From Rhizobiaceae bacterium (GTDB lineage: Bacteria; Pseudomonadota; Alphaproteobacteria; Rhizobiales; Rhizobiaceae): 49,935 bases of DNA. The translations under genes were made by a program, and so were the position numbers. The DNA is taken from positions 1-49,935 of the forward strand of contig CAJPFN010000066.1 of NCBI GenBank assembly GCA_905339215.1. The letters are read 5' to 3'. A model generated the notes under the pieces. That model was not told the DNA's origin, searched no databases, and saw only the letters and a program-made list of their open reading frames with translations. Positions 42,003 through 49,935 of the stretch are shown piece after piece. Within the stretch, counting starts at the first letter, position 1, and each line of letters starts with the position of its first letter.

Positions 42003-42454
42003 GCGATGCCCGTCGAGCCGAAGCCGCCGGCGCCACGCGTCGTGGCCGATGCGAGACTTTGCTCCTCGACGGCAAGGCGGGCGACAGGGGCGATGACGAA
42101 CTGGGCGACGCGCATGCCGCGGGTGACGGAAAAGTCCTCGTCGCCGAGATTGACGAGCAGGACCTTCACCTCGCCGCGGTAGTCGCTGTCGATCGTGCCG
42201 GGCGTGTTGAGGCAGGTGATGCCGTTCTTCAACGCGAGGCCCGAGCGCGGCCGGACCTGGCCCTCGAAACCGGCGGGGATCTCGAAGACGAGACCGGTCG
42301 GAACCAGAGCGCGCCTGCCCGGCAGGATAATGAGCGGCCGGTCCTCGGGCACCGCGGCGCGCAGGTCCATGCCCGCCGCGCCGGCGGTCTCGTAGGCGGG
42401 CAGCGGCAGGCCCTGCGAATGGGGCAGGCGGACGACGACGAGAGAGGGGATCAT
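41999..42454 (-). CDS. dut: Deoxyuridine 5'-triphosphate nucleotidohydrolase (dUTPase)
   Basis: A 151-residue trimeric dUTPase with all five motifs: AGMDLRAA (I), RPRSGLA (II), [15 protein letters not shown] (III), [10 protein letters not shown] (IV) and [10 protein letters not shown] at the C-terminal arm (V). It converts dUTP to dUMP, keeping uracil out of DNA. ATG 42454 precedes [23 protein letters not shown]. Coupled to the following HAD gene. Confidence 0.98.
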   Translation of the reverse strand: MIPSLVVVRLPHSQGLPLPAYETAGAAGMDLRAAVPEDRPLIILPGRRALVPTGLVFEIPAGFEGQVRPRSGLALKNGITCLNTPGTIDSDYRGEVKVLLVNLGDEDFSVTRGMRVAQFVIAPVARLAVEEQSLASATTRGAGGFGSTGIA

Positions 42455-42551
42455 GGCGCGGCGCTCCGGACGTTCGGCTGCTCCTAGCCAGCGGCCCATC
42501 GTGCGGTCAACCACCAAACTCCGTCATGCACCGGGATCGCGCCTGCCCACC

Positions 42552-43013
42552 TCACAGCGGAAGCGCCGTGGTCTCCTTGATCTCCTCCATGACGAAGGAG
42601 GCGGAGACATCGGCGAGAGGCACCTTCGCGATGAGGCGCTGGTAGAGACGGTCGTAAGCCTTCACGTCGGCGACGCGGGCGCGCAGCACGTAATCGAGAT
42701 CGCCGGTCATGCGATAGACGCCGGTGATCTCGGGAAGCGTCGTTACCGCCGAGCGGAACGTCGCCAACCATTCCGGATCGTGGTTCGATGTGCGGACCAT
42801 GATGAAGACGGACAGGCCGAGGCCGACCTTCTCGGCATCCACCAGGGCGACGCGGCCGGCGATGACGCCGTCGTCCTCGAGCCGCTTGACGCGCCGCCAA
42901 CAGGCATTGCGCGACAGGTGCACGCGCTCCGCCAGCCGTTCGACCGAGAGGGAGCCGTCGCGTTGCAGTTCGGCGAGGATACGCCGGTCGATCTCGTCGA
43001 TTTCCGTGGCCAT
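42552..43013 (-). CDS. Lrp/AsnC family transcriptional regulator
   Basis: A 153-residue regulator: an N-terminal HTH (DEIDRRILAELQRDGSLSVERLAERVHLSRNACWRRVKRLE in parts) and a C-terminal RAM ligand domain (VRTSNHDPEWLATF, TGVYRMTGDLDYVLRARVADVKAYDRL). It is divergent from the DUF6356 gene with a 103-base gap and probably controls it. Lrp proteins respond to amino acids; the ligand here is unknown. Confidence 0.93.
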   Translation of the reverse strand: MATEIDEIDRRILAELQRDGSLSVERLAERVHLSRNACWRRVKRLEDDGVIAGRVALVDAEKVGLGLSVFIMVRTSNHDPEWLATFRSAVTTLPEITGVYRMTGDLDYVLRARVADVKAYDRLYQRLIAKVPLADVSASFVMEEIKETTALPL

Positions 43014-43116
43014 CGTGGGATGTTTATCCCGATTTTTCCGACTCCGGAAGAAGAATTGGGACACATTCCCGGTACGCGCCGTGCAAACTGCGACACAAAC
43101 AAGAGGGAGATCCGCC

Positions 43117-43338
43117 ATGACCTCGCGCGCCGCGCAACTGTTCACCCGTCACCCGGCATCGGTCGGCGAGACCTATTTCGGCCACATGGCGTTCGCCGCG
43201 TGGTTCGCCTCGCGCCTGTTCGCCGCCGGCGGCGCGGCACTCGTTCACGCTTTCTTGCCGTTTCTGTTCGAGACTACGGCGAGCGGGATCATCCGCGAGC
43301 TCTACGAGCGGACGAGCAGGAGAGGCAGGACGGACTGA
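43117..43338 (+). CDS. DUF6356 small membrane-associated protein
   Basis: A 73-residue protein starting MTSRAAQLFTRHPASVGETYFGH, then AAWFASRLFAAGGAALVHAFLPFLFETT, the DUF6356 pattern. One hydrophobic segment is likely to touch the membrane. AGAGGGAGA precedes the ATG. Its stop overlaps the next ATG by one base, so it is co-translated with the amidotransferase. Function unknown. Confidence 0.85.
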   Translation: MTSRAAQLFTRHPASVGETYFGHMAFAAWFASRLFAAGGAALVHAFLPFLFETTASGIIRELYERTSRRGRTD

Positions 43339-44138
43339 TGTGCCGATGGGCGGCCTATCTCGGCAATGAGGTATTCCTAGAGGACATCGTCACCGCGCCT
43401 TGTCATTCGCTGATCGCGCAGAGCCACCATGCGCTCGAGGCGAAGACGCCGACCAACGGCGACGGCTTCGGCGTCGCCTGGTACGGGACGCGGTCCGAGC
43501 CCGGGCTCTATCGCGACATCCTGCCCGCGTGGTCGGATCCGAACCTGAAGAGCCTTTGCCGGCAGATCCGTTCCGGCCTGTTCCTCGCCCATGTCCGAGC
43601 CTCAACGGGGGGCGCAACCAGCCGCGCCAACTGCCATCCTTTCGTCGCCGGCCGCTGGAGCTTCATGCACAACGGCCAGATCGGCGGCTTCGAGAAGATC
43701 CGCCGTCCGTTGGAAAGCGTTCTCGACGACGCACTTTACGACCAAATGGAGGGGACGACGGATTCCGAACTGCTGTTCCTGCTTATGCTGCAGGAAGGAC
43801 TCGACAACGATCCCGAAAACGCGCTGGCGCGCGCGGCGGGGCGGGCCATCGAGGCATCCCGTCGCGCCGGGATGGAGCCGGCGCTGAAGCTGACGGCCGC
43901 CTTCTCCGACGGCGACCGCCTGTACGCGGTGCGCTACGGCAGCGACGGCTCGGCGCCGACGCTCTATGCCGCGGCAACCCTCGGCGGCCGCTGCCTGGTC
44001 TCGGAGCCCTTCGACCGCGAAGGCGCGGAATGGCGGGCGGTGCCGCAAGGCAGCTTCGTCACCATGACCCGCGACAGCGTGACCATCCGGCCCTTCGCGC
44101 CGGAGGCCGCCGACCGCCGCCTGGCGCTGGCCGGATAG
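43338..44138 (+). CDS. Class II glutamine amidotransferase (YafJ/EgtC-like)
   Basis: A 266-residue Ntn-type amidotransferase: Cys2 directly after the initiator Met is the nucleophile (MCRWAAYLG), with the substrate loop NGDGFGVAWYG, LAHVRASTGGATSRANCHPF and the WSFMHNGQIGGF oxyanion block. It hydrolyses glutamine or a gamma-glutamyl compound (YafJ, EgtC relatives). It is coupled to the DUF6356 gene behind an Lrp-type regulator, hinting at amino-acid-responsive expression. Substrate uncertain. Confidence 0.93.
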   Translation: MCRWAAYLGNEVFLEDIVTAPCHSLIAQSHHALEAKTPTNGDGFGVAWYGTRSEPGLYRDILPAWSDPNLKSLCRQIRSGLFLAHVRASTGGATSRANCHPFVAGRWSFMHNGQIGGFEKIRRPLESVLDDALYDQMEGTTDSELLFLLMLQEGLDNDPENALARAAGRAIEASRRAGMEPALKLTAAFSDGDRLYAVRYGSDGSAPTLYAAATLGGRCLVSEPFDREGAEWRAVPQGSFVTMTRDSVTIRPFAPEAADRRLALAG

Positions 44139-44171
44139 AAAGGTCCGTAAAACCGACAGGTCGCCGCGGGG

Positions 44172-45572
44172 TCAGACGATCTTTCCAGGATTCATGATGC
44201 CGAGCGGGTCGAAGGTCCGCTTCAGGGCGCGCATGGCCTCGACGGCGACGGCGCCATGTTCCTCGACCATGAAATGCTTCTTGCCTTCGCCGATCCCGTG
44301 TTCGCCGGTGCAGGTCCCTTCCATGGAAAGCGCGCGGGCGGCGACCCGGTCAACGAAGGCTTTGGCGCGCTCGACCTCCGCCGGATCGTTCATCATCACC
44401 AGCGGCGAGGCGTGGAAATTCCCGTCCCCGACGTGGCCGACGATCGGAGCGATGATCCCGGTAGCCTCGATGTCGCGCTTGGTCTCGGCAACACATTCGG
44501 CCAGCCGCGAAATCGGCACGCAGACGTCGGTGACGACGACGCTGGCGCCCGGGCGATAGGAGCGCAGCGCCCAGAACACGTCGTGGCGTGCGCGCCACAA
44601 CCGCGCCCTCTCGTCGGCGTCACGGGCCCATTCGAACGGCTCGGCGGCGTAGTCGGCGACAATCTCGCCGAAACGCTCGGCTTGTTCGGCGACCCCGGCC
44701 TCGCTTCCGGCGAATTCGACGAAGAGTGTCGGGCGCTCGGGCAGCCCAAGGCGTGAATGAACGTTGCAGACACGGATCTGCACCTCGTCGAGCAGTTCGA
44801 TGCGCGAGATCTGCATGCCGGACTGGATCGCCGCGATCGCCGTATCGCAGGCCGCGGCGACGCTCGGAAAGGGGCAGATCCCGGCCGAGACAGCCTCCGG
44901 AATGCCGTGCAGCCGCAGCGTCAGTTCGGTGATCACGCCGAGCGTTCCCTCTGCGCCGACGAACAACCGGGTCAGGTCGTAGCCGGCGGACGACTTGCGG
45001 GCGCGCCGGGACGTGGTCATCACCTCTCCCGAGGGCAGGACGACACGCAGCGCAAGCACGTTGTCCTTCATCGTGCCGTAGCGGACCGCGGTCGTGCCGG
45101 ACGCACGGGTTGACGCCATGCCGCCGATCGAGGCGTCTGCCCCCGGATCGACCGGGAAGAACAAACCGCTGTCGCGCAGGTACTCGTTCAGCTGCCCGCG
45201 CGTGAGGCCCGGCTCGACCGTGCAATCGAAATCCTCGGCGCGAACGGCAAGGACCCGTTTCATGTCACGCAGGTCGAGACACAAGCCGCCCATCGGCGCG
45301 TTGACGTGGCCCTCGAACGACGTGCCCGCCCCAAAAGGGATGACCGGCACGCGATGGCGGGCGCAAATCCGTACCGACTGCTGAACCTCTGCCTCCGACC
45401 GCGGAAAGGCAACCGCGTCGGGCGGCTCGCCGGCAACCCAGGTCGTCGTGTTCGCATGCTGCTCGCGGACCGCGCGCGCGATGGACAGGCGCTCGCCGAA
45501 GAGGCCCTCCAGTTCGCCACGCGCAGAGAGGAAGGCGGATTCGGACGAACGGACTGGCATGGCGACGGACAT
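44172..45572 (-). CDS. FAD-linked oxidase, D-lactate dehydrogenase/GlcD type
   Basis: A 466-residue flavoprotein of the VAO/PCMH family: the FAD-binding block VPVIPFGAGTSFEGH with GGLCLDLRDMKRVL, GGMASTRASGTTAVRYG, and the C-terminal CTGEHGIGEGKKHFM typical of Dld/GlcD enzymes. It oxidises D-lactate or another 2-hydroxy acid and passes electrons to quinone or cytochrome c. ATG 45572 follows GGGAGGGCC. It is divergent from a TetR regulator gene, whose repeat at 45632 could control both. Confidence 0.93.
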   Translation of the reverse strand: MSVAMPVRSSESAFLSARGELEGLFGERLSIARAVREQHANTTTWVAGEPPDAVAFPRSEAEVQQSVRICARHRVPVIPFGAGTSFEGHVNAPMGGLCLDLRDMKRVLAVRAEDFDCTVEPGLTRGQLNEYLRDSGLFFPVDPGADASIGGMASTRASGTTAVRYGTMKDNVLALRVVLPSGEVMTTSRRARKSSAGYDLTRLFVGAEGTLGVITELTLRLHGIPEAVSAGICPFPSVAAACDTAIAAIQSGMQISRIELLDEVQIRVCNVHSRLGLPERPTLFVEFAGSEAGVAEQAERFGEIVADYAAEPFEWARDADERARLWRARHDVFWALRSYRPGASVVVTDVCVPISRLAECVAETKRDIEATGIIAPIVGHVGDGNFHASPLVMMNDPAEVERAKAFVDRVAARALSMEGTCTGEHGIGEGKKHFMVEEHGAVAVEAMRALKRTFDPLGIMNPGKIV

Positions 45573-45631
45573 GAAAAGGCCCTCCCTTAATCGAACGAGA
45601 CCCATCTTCGCGCATGCGGACGGCCGAAAAA

Positions 45632-45649
45632 TATACTAATGGGTATACT
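45632..45649. promoter_or_regulatory. Repeat TATACT-N6-TATACT, operator or double -10
   Basis: TATACT occurs twice with a 12-base period (45632 and 45644), and the sequence also reads as an inverted repeat TATAC-N6-GTATA. It lies between the divergent FAD oxidase and TetR genes, 17 bases before GTG 45666. A site for the TetR protein is likely. Confidence 0.4.
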
Positions 45650-45665
45650 TTTTGGAGGATGGGCC

Positions 45666-46259
45666 GTGGCCCGAGGCGACAAGATCCGCGAGCGCATTTC
45701 GGCAGCGGCATTCCGGCTGTTCCGGCAGAAGGGTTTCCTGCGCTCCGGCGTGGACGAGATCGCGGCCGCGTCGGGCGTGACCAAGCGGACGCTCTATGCG
45801 CATTTCGGCAGCAAGGACGAACTCCTTGCGCAGGTCATGGCAACGCAGGCCAAACTCGCGCTCGACGTCTTCCGGACGGATTTCGCACCGAATGCCGGCA
45901 GCGCGCGGGAGATCGTCGCGACACTGTTCCGCGACCTCGGGCGCTGGGCGTCGACACCGCGGTGGGCCGGACCCGGCTATTCGCGCCTGGCCGCCGAACT
46001 CGCCGACCTGCCGGGTCATCCCGCACGTGCCATCGCCCGCCGACACAAGAGCGAACTCGAAACGCTGCTGGCAGAGAGACTCGCGTCGGCCGGAGTCGGC
46101 GACAGCCATATGCTGGCACGGCAGATCTGGCTGCTCATGGAAGGCGCGATGATGACGATGCTCATCCATGGCGATCCGGCCTACATCGATGCGGCGGCCG
46201 ATGCGGCGCTCGTCCTGCTCGCCGGCCGGGCGGAGGGCACCGAGACCAATCCCGGCTGA
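45666..46259 (+). CDS. TetR family transcriptional regulator
   Basis: A 197-residue TetR regulator with the HTH DEIAAASGVTKRTLYAHFGSKDEL and a C-terminal domain containing WAGPGYSRLAAELADLPGHP. GTG 45666 is chosen since GGAGG lies eight bases upstream and the earlier ATG at 45639 falls in the TATACT repeat. It is divergent from the FAD oxidase gene and is the probable regulator of it. It converges with the DAPG-hydrolase-like gene. Confidence 0.9.
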   Translation: MARGDKIRERISAAAFRLFRQKGFLRSGVDEIAAASGVTKRTLYAHFGSKDELLAQVMATQAKLALDVFRTDFAPNAGSAREIVATLFRDLGRWASTPRWAGPGYSRLAAELADLPGHPARAIARRHKSELETLLAERLASAGVGDSHMLARQIWLLMEGAMMTMLIHGDPAYIDAAADAALVLLAGRAEGTETNPG

Positions 46260-46297
46260 ACGCACCGCGGCAGCCCGACCGAAGCGGATCACCGGCC

Positions 46298-47005
46298 TCA
46301 CGACCGACGACCAGTCTCCTGCCGGTAGAGCGCCGGGAGGAAGTTCTCGAACATGCCGACCTCCTCGATGTTGTGACGCAGCCAGGCGCGGCCGTGGGCG
46401 TCGTCGAAGGCCAGTCGCGCGAGCAGCGGATTGGCGAGGCGGAGAATGGACCTGGACGTACCGATGATCAGGCAGTTCTCGTAAAGCGTACCATCGGGAA
46501 CGGGCTCGAACGTATATTCCATGCGCGCCAGGCCCGTGCGGCCACCGACTTCCGGATTGTGGATGTAGCCGCCTTCGTCGAGACGTTCGATGTGGGTGAC
46601 GGTGTCGACGACGAACTTCTCGTTGCGGCCGAGCACCTCGATCAGGCGGATTGCCGCGCCGGGGCCGATCGAGCCGTCCGGAAGACGCCGCGCATAGCTC
46701 GCGTGCACGTGGTCCTGCGGATGCCAGAAGCGGTAACGGTTGTAGCGCCGGCCGGCAAACTCGATCGTTCCCTCCAGATTGCGGAACCACCAGGAGAGCA
46801 TCGCCGGCGTCACGCCGCGAAGCACATCGTGGCGGATCCAGTACTTCATGCGGCCGTCGCGCAACGTCTCGACGCCCGTGTCGGCGGACGAGACAGGCTT
46901 CAGCGGGAAAGGAAGGTCGAGCGGACGCGGTAGGCCATTGTAGCGCGGCGGCAGGGGATCAGATTCGTCGGTGAACGGGAGAGCAGGCGAGGCAAGTACG
47001 GACAT
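46298..47005 (-). CDS. DAPG hydrolase (PhlG)-like protein
   Basis: A 235-residue protein of the 2,4-diacetylphloroglucinol hydrolase/phloretin hydrolase fold. Signature stretches are YWIRHDVLRGVTPAMLSWWF, RYRFWHPQDHVHASYAR and the C-terminal RAWLRHNIEEVGMFENFLP, with His and Glu residues able to bind the catalytic Zn. These enzymes cleave a carbon-carbon bond in acylated aromatics. ATG 47005 starts MSVLASPALPF. It is divergent from a TetR gene; a 10-bp-arm inverted repeat lies between. Substrate inferred only loosely. Confidence 0.8.
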   Translation of the reverse strand: MSVLASPALPFTDESDPLPPRYNGLPRPLDLPFPLKPVSSADTGVETLRDGRMKYWIRHDVLRGVTPAMLSWWFRNLEGTIEFAGRRYNRYRFWHPQDHVHASYARRLPDGSIGPGAAIRLIEVLGRNEKFVVDTVTHIERLDEGGYIHNPEVGGRTGLARMEYTFEPVPDGTLYENCLIIGTSRSILRLANPLLARLAFDDAHGRAWLRHNIEEVGMFENFLPALYRQETGRRS

Positions 47006-47040
47006 GGGGGCGATCCTGTTCGAATTTAGTATAGCATTTG

Positions 47041-47084
47041 CTTTACATATAATGCCTGTACGCCTGTCGCGGCGATATGTAAAG
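47041..47084. promoter_or_regulatory. Long-spaced inverted repeat CTTTACATAT/ATATGTAAAG
   Basis: Perfect 10-bp arms (47041-47050 and 47075-47084) with 24 bases between, in the divergent gap of the DAPG-hydrolase-like and TetR genes. TATAAT (47048-47053) overlaps the left arm. Likely binding site of the TetR protein encoded at 47112. Confidence 0.6.
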
Positions 47085-47111
47085 TGTCTGCAATATGAAT
47101 TGGAACTCCTC

Positions 47112-47783
47112 ATGGAAGAGTCGCACGAAGGCAGCCGCGGAAAGCCCGGCCGAAAACCCTCGCCGGCCATCCGCGCGGCGATCCTGCGCGCCGCGGTGGC
47201 GCTGTTCGCCGAGCGCGGCGCCGAGGCTGCGACGACCCGCGAGATCGCCGCGGCGGCGGGAACGACCGAACGCACGCTGTTCAAGCACTTCGGCAGCAAG
47301 GCCGGACTCATACAGGGCGTCATAGCCGAAGTGGCGCTCGACCTGATGCGCCAGGATGCCTTCGCACGAGTCTACGATCCGCAGCCTTTCACGCGGGCAG
47401 AGCTGGCGGACTGGCACCGGGCGTTCCTGGCCGAGCGGATCGCCACGGCGGAGCGGTCGCCGGACAACTACCGGGTACTGCTCGGCGAACTGCTGCGCGA
47501 CGCGTCCTTCCGCGAACGCTTCTCCGAGATCTGGCTGTCGAGCGTGTTCGCACCGCTGGTCGGCCATCTGCGACGCATGCAGGAGGCGGGCGCGATCGCC
47601 GCGACGCAGACCCCGGAGGCGCTGGCCGGTGCCTTCTTCAGCCTGAACCTCGGCTATCTTGTCTCCCGCTTTGCGCTGGGGCCTGCGCGTGGCTGGACGA
47701 CAGGTCACGACGTCGAGGCAATCGCGGCGCTGTTCCTGGCCGCCTGCGGCGCGGCAGCCGAGCCGGCCAATCCGAGGAGATGA
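47112..47783 (+). CDS. TetR family transcriptional regulator
   Basis: A 223-residue TetR regulator. A basic N-terminal arm (GSRGKPGRKPSPAIRAA) precedes the HTH TTREIAAAAGTTERTLFKHFGSKAGL, and the C-terminal domain is helical. ATG 47112 lies after AACTCCTC with no strong ribosome site, but the frame upstream has no better start. It probably binds the 10-bp-arm repeat at 47041-47084 and controls the divergent hydrolase-like gene, sensing an aromatic or similar compound. Confidence 0.9.
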   Translation: MEESHEGSRGKPGRKPSPAIRAAILRAAVALFAERGAEAATTREIAAAAGTTERTLFKHFGSKAGLIQGVIAEVALDLMRQDAFARVYDPQPFTRAELADWHRAFLAERIATAERSPDNYRVLLGELLRDASFRERFSEIWLSSVFAPLVGHLRRMQEAGAIAATQTPEALAGAFFSLNLGYLVSRFALGPARGWTTGHDVEAIAALFLAACGAAAEPANPRR

Positions 47784-47787
47784 AGCC

Positions 47788-48966
47788 TCAGCGCGGACGC
47801 GTCGAGTAGACGACCGCGGTCGCGGCGAGGAGAAACGCCGCCGCGACAAAGCCCATCGCGACAAGCCGGCCTGCATCGAAGAGCACCCCGCCCATCGCCG
47901 AGCCGACCGCCTGGCCGACATAGATCGCCGAGCTGTTCAGTGCGATCGCCGCGCCCGCGAGCGGCGGCACCGCGGCGGCAAGTCGCGCCTGCTGCATGGA
48001 GTTCGACGAGGCGAAGCCCAACCCCCAGAGCGCGCCCCCGACGATCATGACGGCAAACAGCCCGGCACCGGCGGCGAAGCCCAGCGCGCCGGCCACCATC
48101 AGACCGAAGCAGAGCAGCGAGGTGCGGTAGACGCCGAGGCGGCCGACCAGCCGGGTCGCGCCGAGATTGCCGACGAAGCCGGAGACGCCGAAGACGGCGA
48201 ACATGACGGCGATCTCGTTGGCGGAGGCGCCTGCGAGGCCGGCGAGCAGCGGTCCGAGAAAGGTGAAAACGACGAACTGCCCGGCCGCGCTTACGGCCGT
48301 CGCCGCGATCAGCGAGACGACAAGGCGGTTGGAGAACAGCGTGCCCCAACTCGACAGTGACATGGACGGCGCGCGCAGGCCGGTCGGTACGGGTATCCAC
48401 ACAAGTAGCGCCGCGATTGCCGCGCCAAGGCCGAGCGCGACATGGATCGAGCGCCAGCCGAACTGCCCCGCGCCCCAGGCGACGAGCGGCAGGCCGGCCG
48501 CAACCGAAAGCGACCAGCCGAGGAAGATGAAGGAGATGGCGCCGGGCCGCTCCTTCTCCGGCACCATCATGGCGATGGTGCTCGCCGCCTGCGGCGTGAA
48601 GATCGCCGCGGCGGCCATCGAGACCAGCCGCAGCGCCAGCAGTGCCGTGAGGTCCGGCGCAAACGCCGAGCCGGCATGGCCGATGGCGAGCATGGCGAGG
48701 CTTGCGGCGAGCAGGCGGCGGCGGTCGAGCCCGTTGGTCGCCCAGGCAACGAGCGGCGAGCCGATGCACAGCACCACGGCGCCGGCCGTGATGAGCAGCG
48801 CGGCGCGCGTGACCGGAACACCCAGACCGGCGGCCAGAGCGGAGATCATGCCGGCGGGCGCCAGGATCGACAGGCCGATGAAGAAGTTGCCGACAAGCAG
48901 CGCGAAGGCGGCGAAGCGCGTCGATCCAAGCGCGGCAGGGGACGCGCGGCCGGACGTTGCGGACAT
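47788..48966 (-). CDS. MFS transporter (AraJ/DHA1-like)
   Basis: A 392-residue major facilitator protein with twelve hydrophobic segments. The loop 2-3 motif is GSPLVAWATNGLDRRRLLAAS, and MVPEKERPGAISFIFLGWSLS lies in the fourth/fifth segment region, as in drug/sugar efflux (DHA1, AraJ) proteins. Predicted drug or metabolite exporter. A perfect 8-6-8 inverted repeat 43 bases upstream (49009-49030) suggests local repression; no regulator gene is adjacent. It converges with the TetR gene. Confidence 0.92.
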   Translation of the reverse strand: MSATSGRASPAALGSTRFAAFALLVGNFFIGLSILAPAGMISALAAGLGVPVTRAALLITAGAVVLCIGSPLVAWATNGLDRRRLLAASLAMLAIGHAGSAFAPDLTALLALRLVSMAAAAIFTPQAASTIAMMVPEKERPGAISFIFLGWSLSVAAGLPLVAWGAGQFGWRSIHVALGLGAAIAALLVWIPVPTGLRAPSMSLSSWGTLFSNRLVVSLIAATAVSAAGQFVVFTFLGPLLAGLAGASANEIAVMFAVFGVSGFVGNLGATRLVGRLGVYRTSLLCFGLMVAGALGFAAGAGLFAVMIVGGALWGLGFASSNSMQQARLAAAVPPLAGAAIALNSSAIYVGQAVGSAMGGVLFDAGRLVAMGFVAAAFLLAATAVVYSTRPR

Positions 48967-49008
48967 GGGTGCGGGCTCCTGCTGGTCGGGGCGTCCACGA
49001 TAGCGCAG

Positions 49009-49030
49009 GATTGTTCAAAGCGGAACAATC
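49009..49030. promoter_or_regulatory. Inverted repeat GATTGTTC-N6-GAACAATC
   Basis: Perfect 8-bp arms around six bases, 43 bases before the MFS start on the minus strand. The arm pattern and spacing suit a dimeric winged-helix repressor (HxlR or LysR type). The regulator is not in the window. Confidence 0.55.
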
Positions 49031-49094
49031 AATCCCGCCATGATCTGTCAGCATCGCGTGATCCCGTCGGGCGGAGACGGCAGGCGGCAGGCTC

Positions 49095-49111
49095 CTGACA
49101 GAACCTGTCAG
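49095..49111. promoter_or_regulatory. Inverted repeat CTGACAG-N3-CTGTCAG
   Basis: Perfect 7-bp arms 39 bases before the DNA-repair gene start, with a third CTGTCAG half-site at 49045-49051. A likely operator for the plus-strand gene; not a LexA box of the alphaproteobacterial GTTC-N7-GTTC type. Confidence 0.45.
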
Positions 49112-49149
49112 CAGCCCGATGTAGTCTGCCGCGCGCACGGAGATTCGCC

Positions 49150-49935
49150 ATGGACGACGACCGCCCCGCCTACCCTGCCCTGAAGGAAATCTTCGACCGC
49201 ACCCGGCTCGCCTCGATCGCCGACGCGGCGGCCGAGGTTGCGCCCGGGTTCGACCGCGACCGGTTCATGGCGGTTGCGACGAAGGACCTCGACAATCTCG
49301 GCATCATGCAGCGCATGCGGCAGACGGCTGCCGCGCTGGACGCAGCGCTGGCGATGCCGTTCCCGACGGCCGCGGGGCTGCTGCGCGAGTTGGCGCCGCG
49401 CATCGACCACGGTTTCGCCGCCATCGCACTTTGCGAATACGTCGCCCTATTCGGCCGCGGCCATTTCGACCTGGCGATGCAGGCGTTGCACGACCTCACC
49501 CGGTACGGCTCGGCCGAGTTCGCCGTGCGCCACTTCCTCGCCGCCGACTTCGAACGCACGCTTGCGGCGATGCGCGACTGGATCGGCGATCCCGACGAGC
49601 ACGTGCGGCGACTGGCGAGCGAGGGCTCGCGGCCACGCCTGCCGTGGTCGTTCCGCCTGGAACGCGCCATCGCCGATCCGTCGCTCACCTTCCCGATTCC
49701 CGATGCGCTGCGCGGCGACCCCAGCGCCTATGTGCGCAAGTCGGCGGCCAACCACCTCAACGACATCGCCAAAGACCATCCGGACTGGCTGCTCGACCGC
49801 CTCGGCGCTTGGCCCGCGGGGACAGCAGAAGAGCGCTGGGTCATGCGCCACGCGCTGCGGACCTTGGTGAAGAAGGGCGACCGGCGGGCTCTGGCGCTGA
49901 TCGGCGCGACGGGAGCGGCCGAGGTCAGGGTCGAG
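49150..49935 (+). CDS. DNA alkylation repair protein (AlkC/AlkD-like HEAT repeats), 3' end missing
   Basis: ATG 49150 starts a frame of 262 codons that runs to the window end without stop. The helical repeats, with LASEGSRPRLPW near residue 156 and AYVRKSAANHLNDIAKDHP near residue 200, are characteristic of the AlkC/AlkD DNA glycosylases, which excise 3- and 7-methyl purines from cytoplasmic DNA. Family members are about 220-370 residues, so a C-terminal portion is probably lost beyond the window. GGAGATTCGCC precedes the ATG. Possibly controlled by the repeat at 49095. Confidence 0.88.
   Translation, partial: MDDDRPAYPALKEIFDRTRLASIADAAAEVAPGFDRDRFMAVATKDLDNLGIMQRMRQTAAALDAALAMPFPTAAGLLRELAPRIDHGFAAIALCEYVALFGRGHFDLAMQALHDLTRYGSAEFAVRHFLAADFERTLAAMRDWIGDPDEHVRRLASEGSRPRLPWSFRLERAIADPSLTFPIPDALRGDPSAYVRKSAANHLNDIAKDHPDWLLDRLGAWPAGTAEERWVMRHALRTLVKKGDRRALALIGATGAAEVRVE

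Overview
This GC-rich window is chromosomal DNA of an alphaproteobacterium, most likely a Hyphomicrobiales/Rhizobiales member. The evidence is a membrane-bound ferritin (MbfA) gene with an Irr box, a SigF-NrsF pair with Caulobacter-type promoters, DUF1127 proteins, a DUF6356 protein, and an EcfG-type general-stress promoter. I saw no rRNA, tRNA, insertion sequence, prophage or CRISPR array. Gene density is high, no gap without a gene much exceeds 300 bases, and many neighbouring genes overlap by 1-4 bases.

Layout: lepA (132-1943, minus) is followed by the most unusual locus (2073-4988). It has a subtilisin-like protease fused to a PatG-type (cyanobactin maturation) domain through a Cys-Gly-rich linker, then three small Cys-rich peptides with a common leader motif. 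It looks like an uncharacterised ribosomal peptide (RiPP-like) system. Next come a TetR regulator and a homocysteine S-methyltransferase (5144-6962), a run of small genes (DUF1127, GNAT, one-TM peptide, exported AhpD-like protein; 7030-8668), the bd-type quinol oxidase cydAB (8720-11091), a soluble chemoreceptor (11265-12713) and an unknown protein (12789-13427).

From 13456 to 17355 lies a bufferin system: the ECF sigma factor SigF and its anti-sigma NrsF, divergent from bufA1 (Cys-rich precursor), bufB (MNIO enzyme), bufC and bufD (DoxX). Both transcription units carry a GTAAC-N16-CGAA promoter. So two different Cys-rich peptide systems sit within about 13 kb. An SMR-like transporter and a PQQ-type sugar dehydrogenase follow. 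An ECF41 unit (19143-21050) comes next, with a TGTCACA-N16-CGTC promoter, a membrane protein, a carboxymuconolactone decarboxylase-like protein and the sigma factor.

The second half holds CYTH-CHAD polyphosphate-type proteins, a CecR-like regulator with an HlyD/ABC-2 exporter (23415-27104), a PLP ammonia-lyase, and mbfA. Then come an ArsR-like regulator whose putative operator appears twice (NIPSNAP/ABM operon; DUF1127/self) and a stress ferritin-like protein with an EcfG promoter. A TRAP-TAXI transporter operon follows, then GST, cysteine synthase and LysE exporter genes, a trans-3-hydroxy-L-proline dehydratase-like protein, a PEP mutase/isocitrate lyase-like protein, a HAD phosphatase with dut, and an Lrp regulator divergent from DUF6356 and a class II amidotransferase. 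The window ends with an FAD D-lactate-type dehydrogenase, TetR regulators, a DAPG-hydrolase-like enzyme, an MFS transporter and a DNA alkylation repair gene cut by the window end. Several intergenic gaps contain perfect inverted repeats that probably bind the adjacent regulators.
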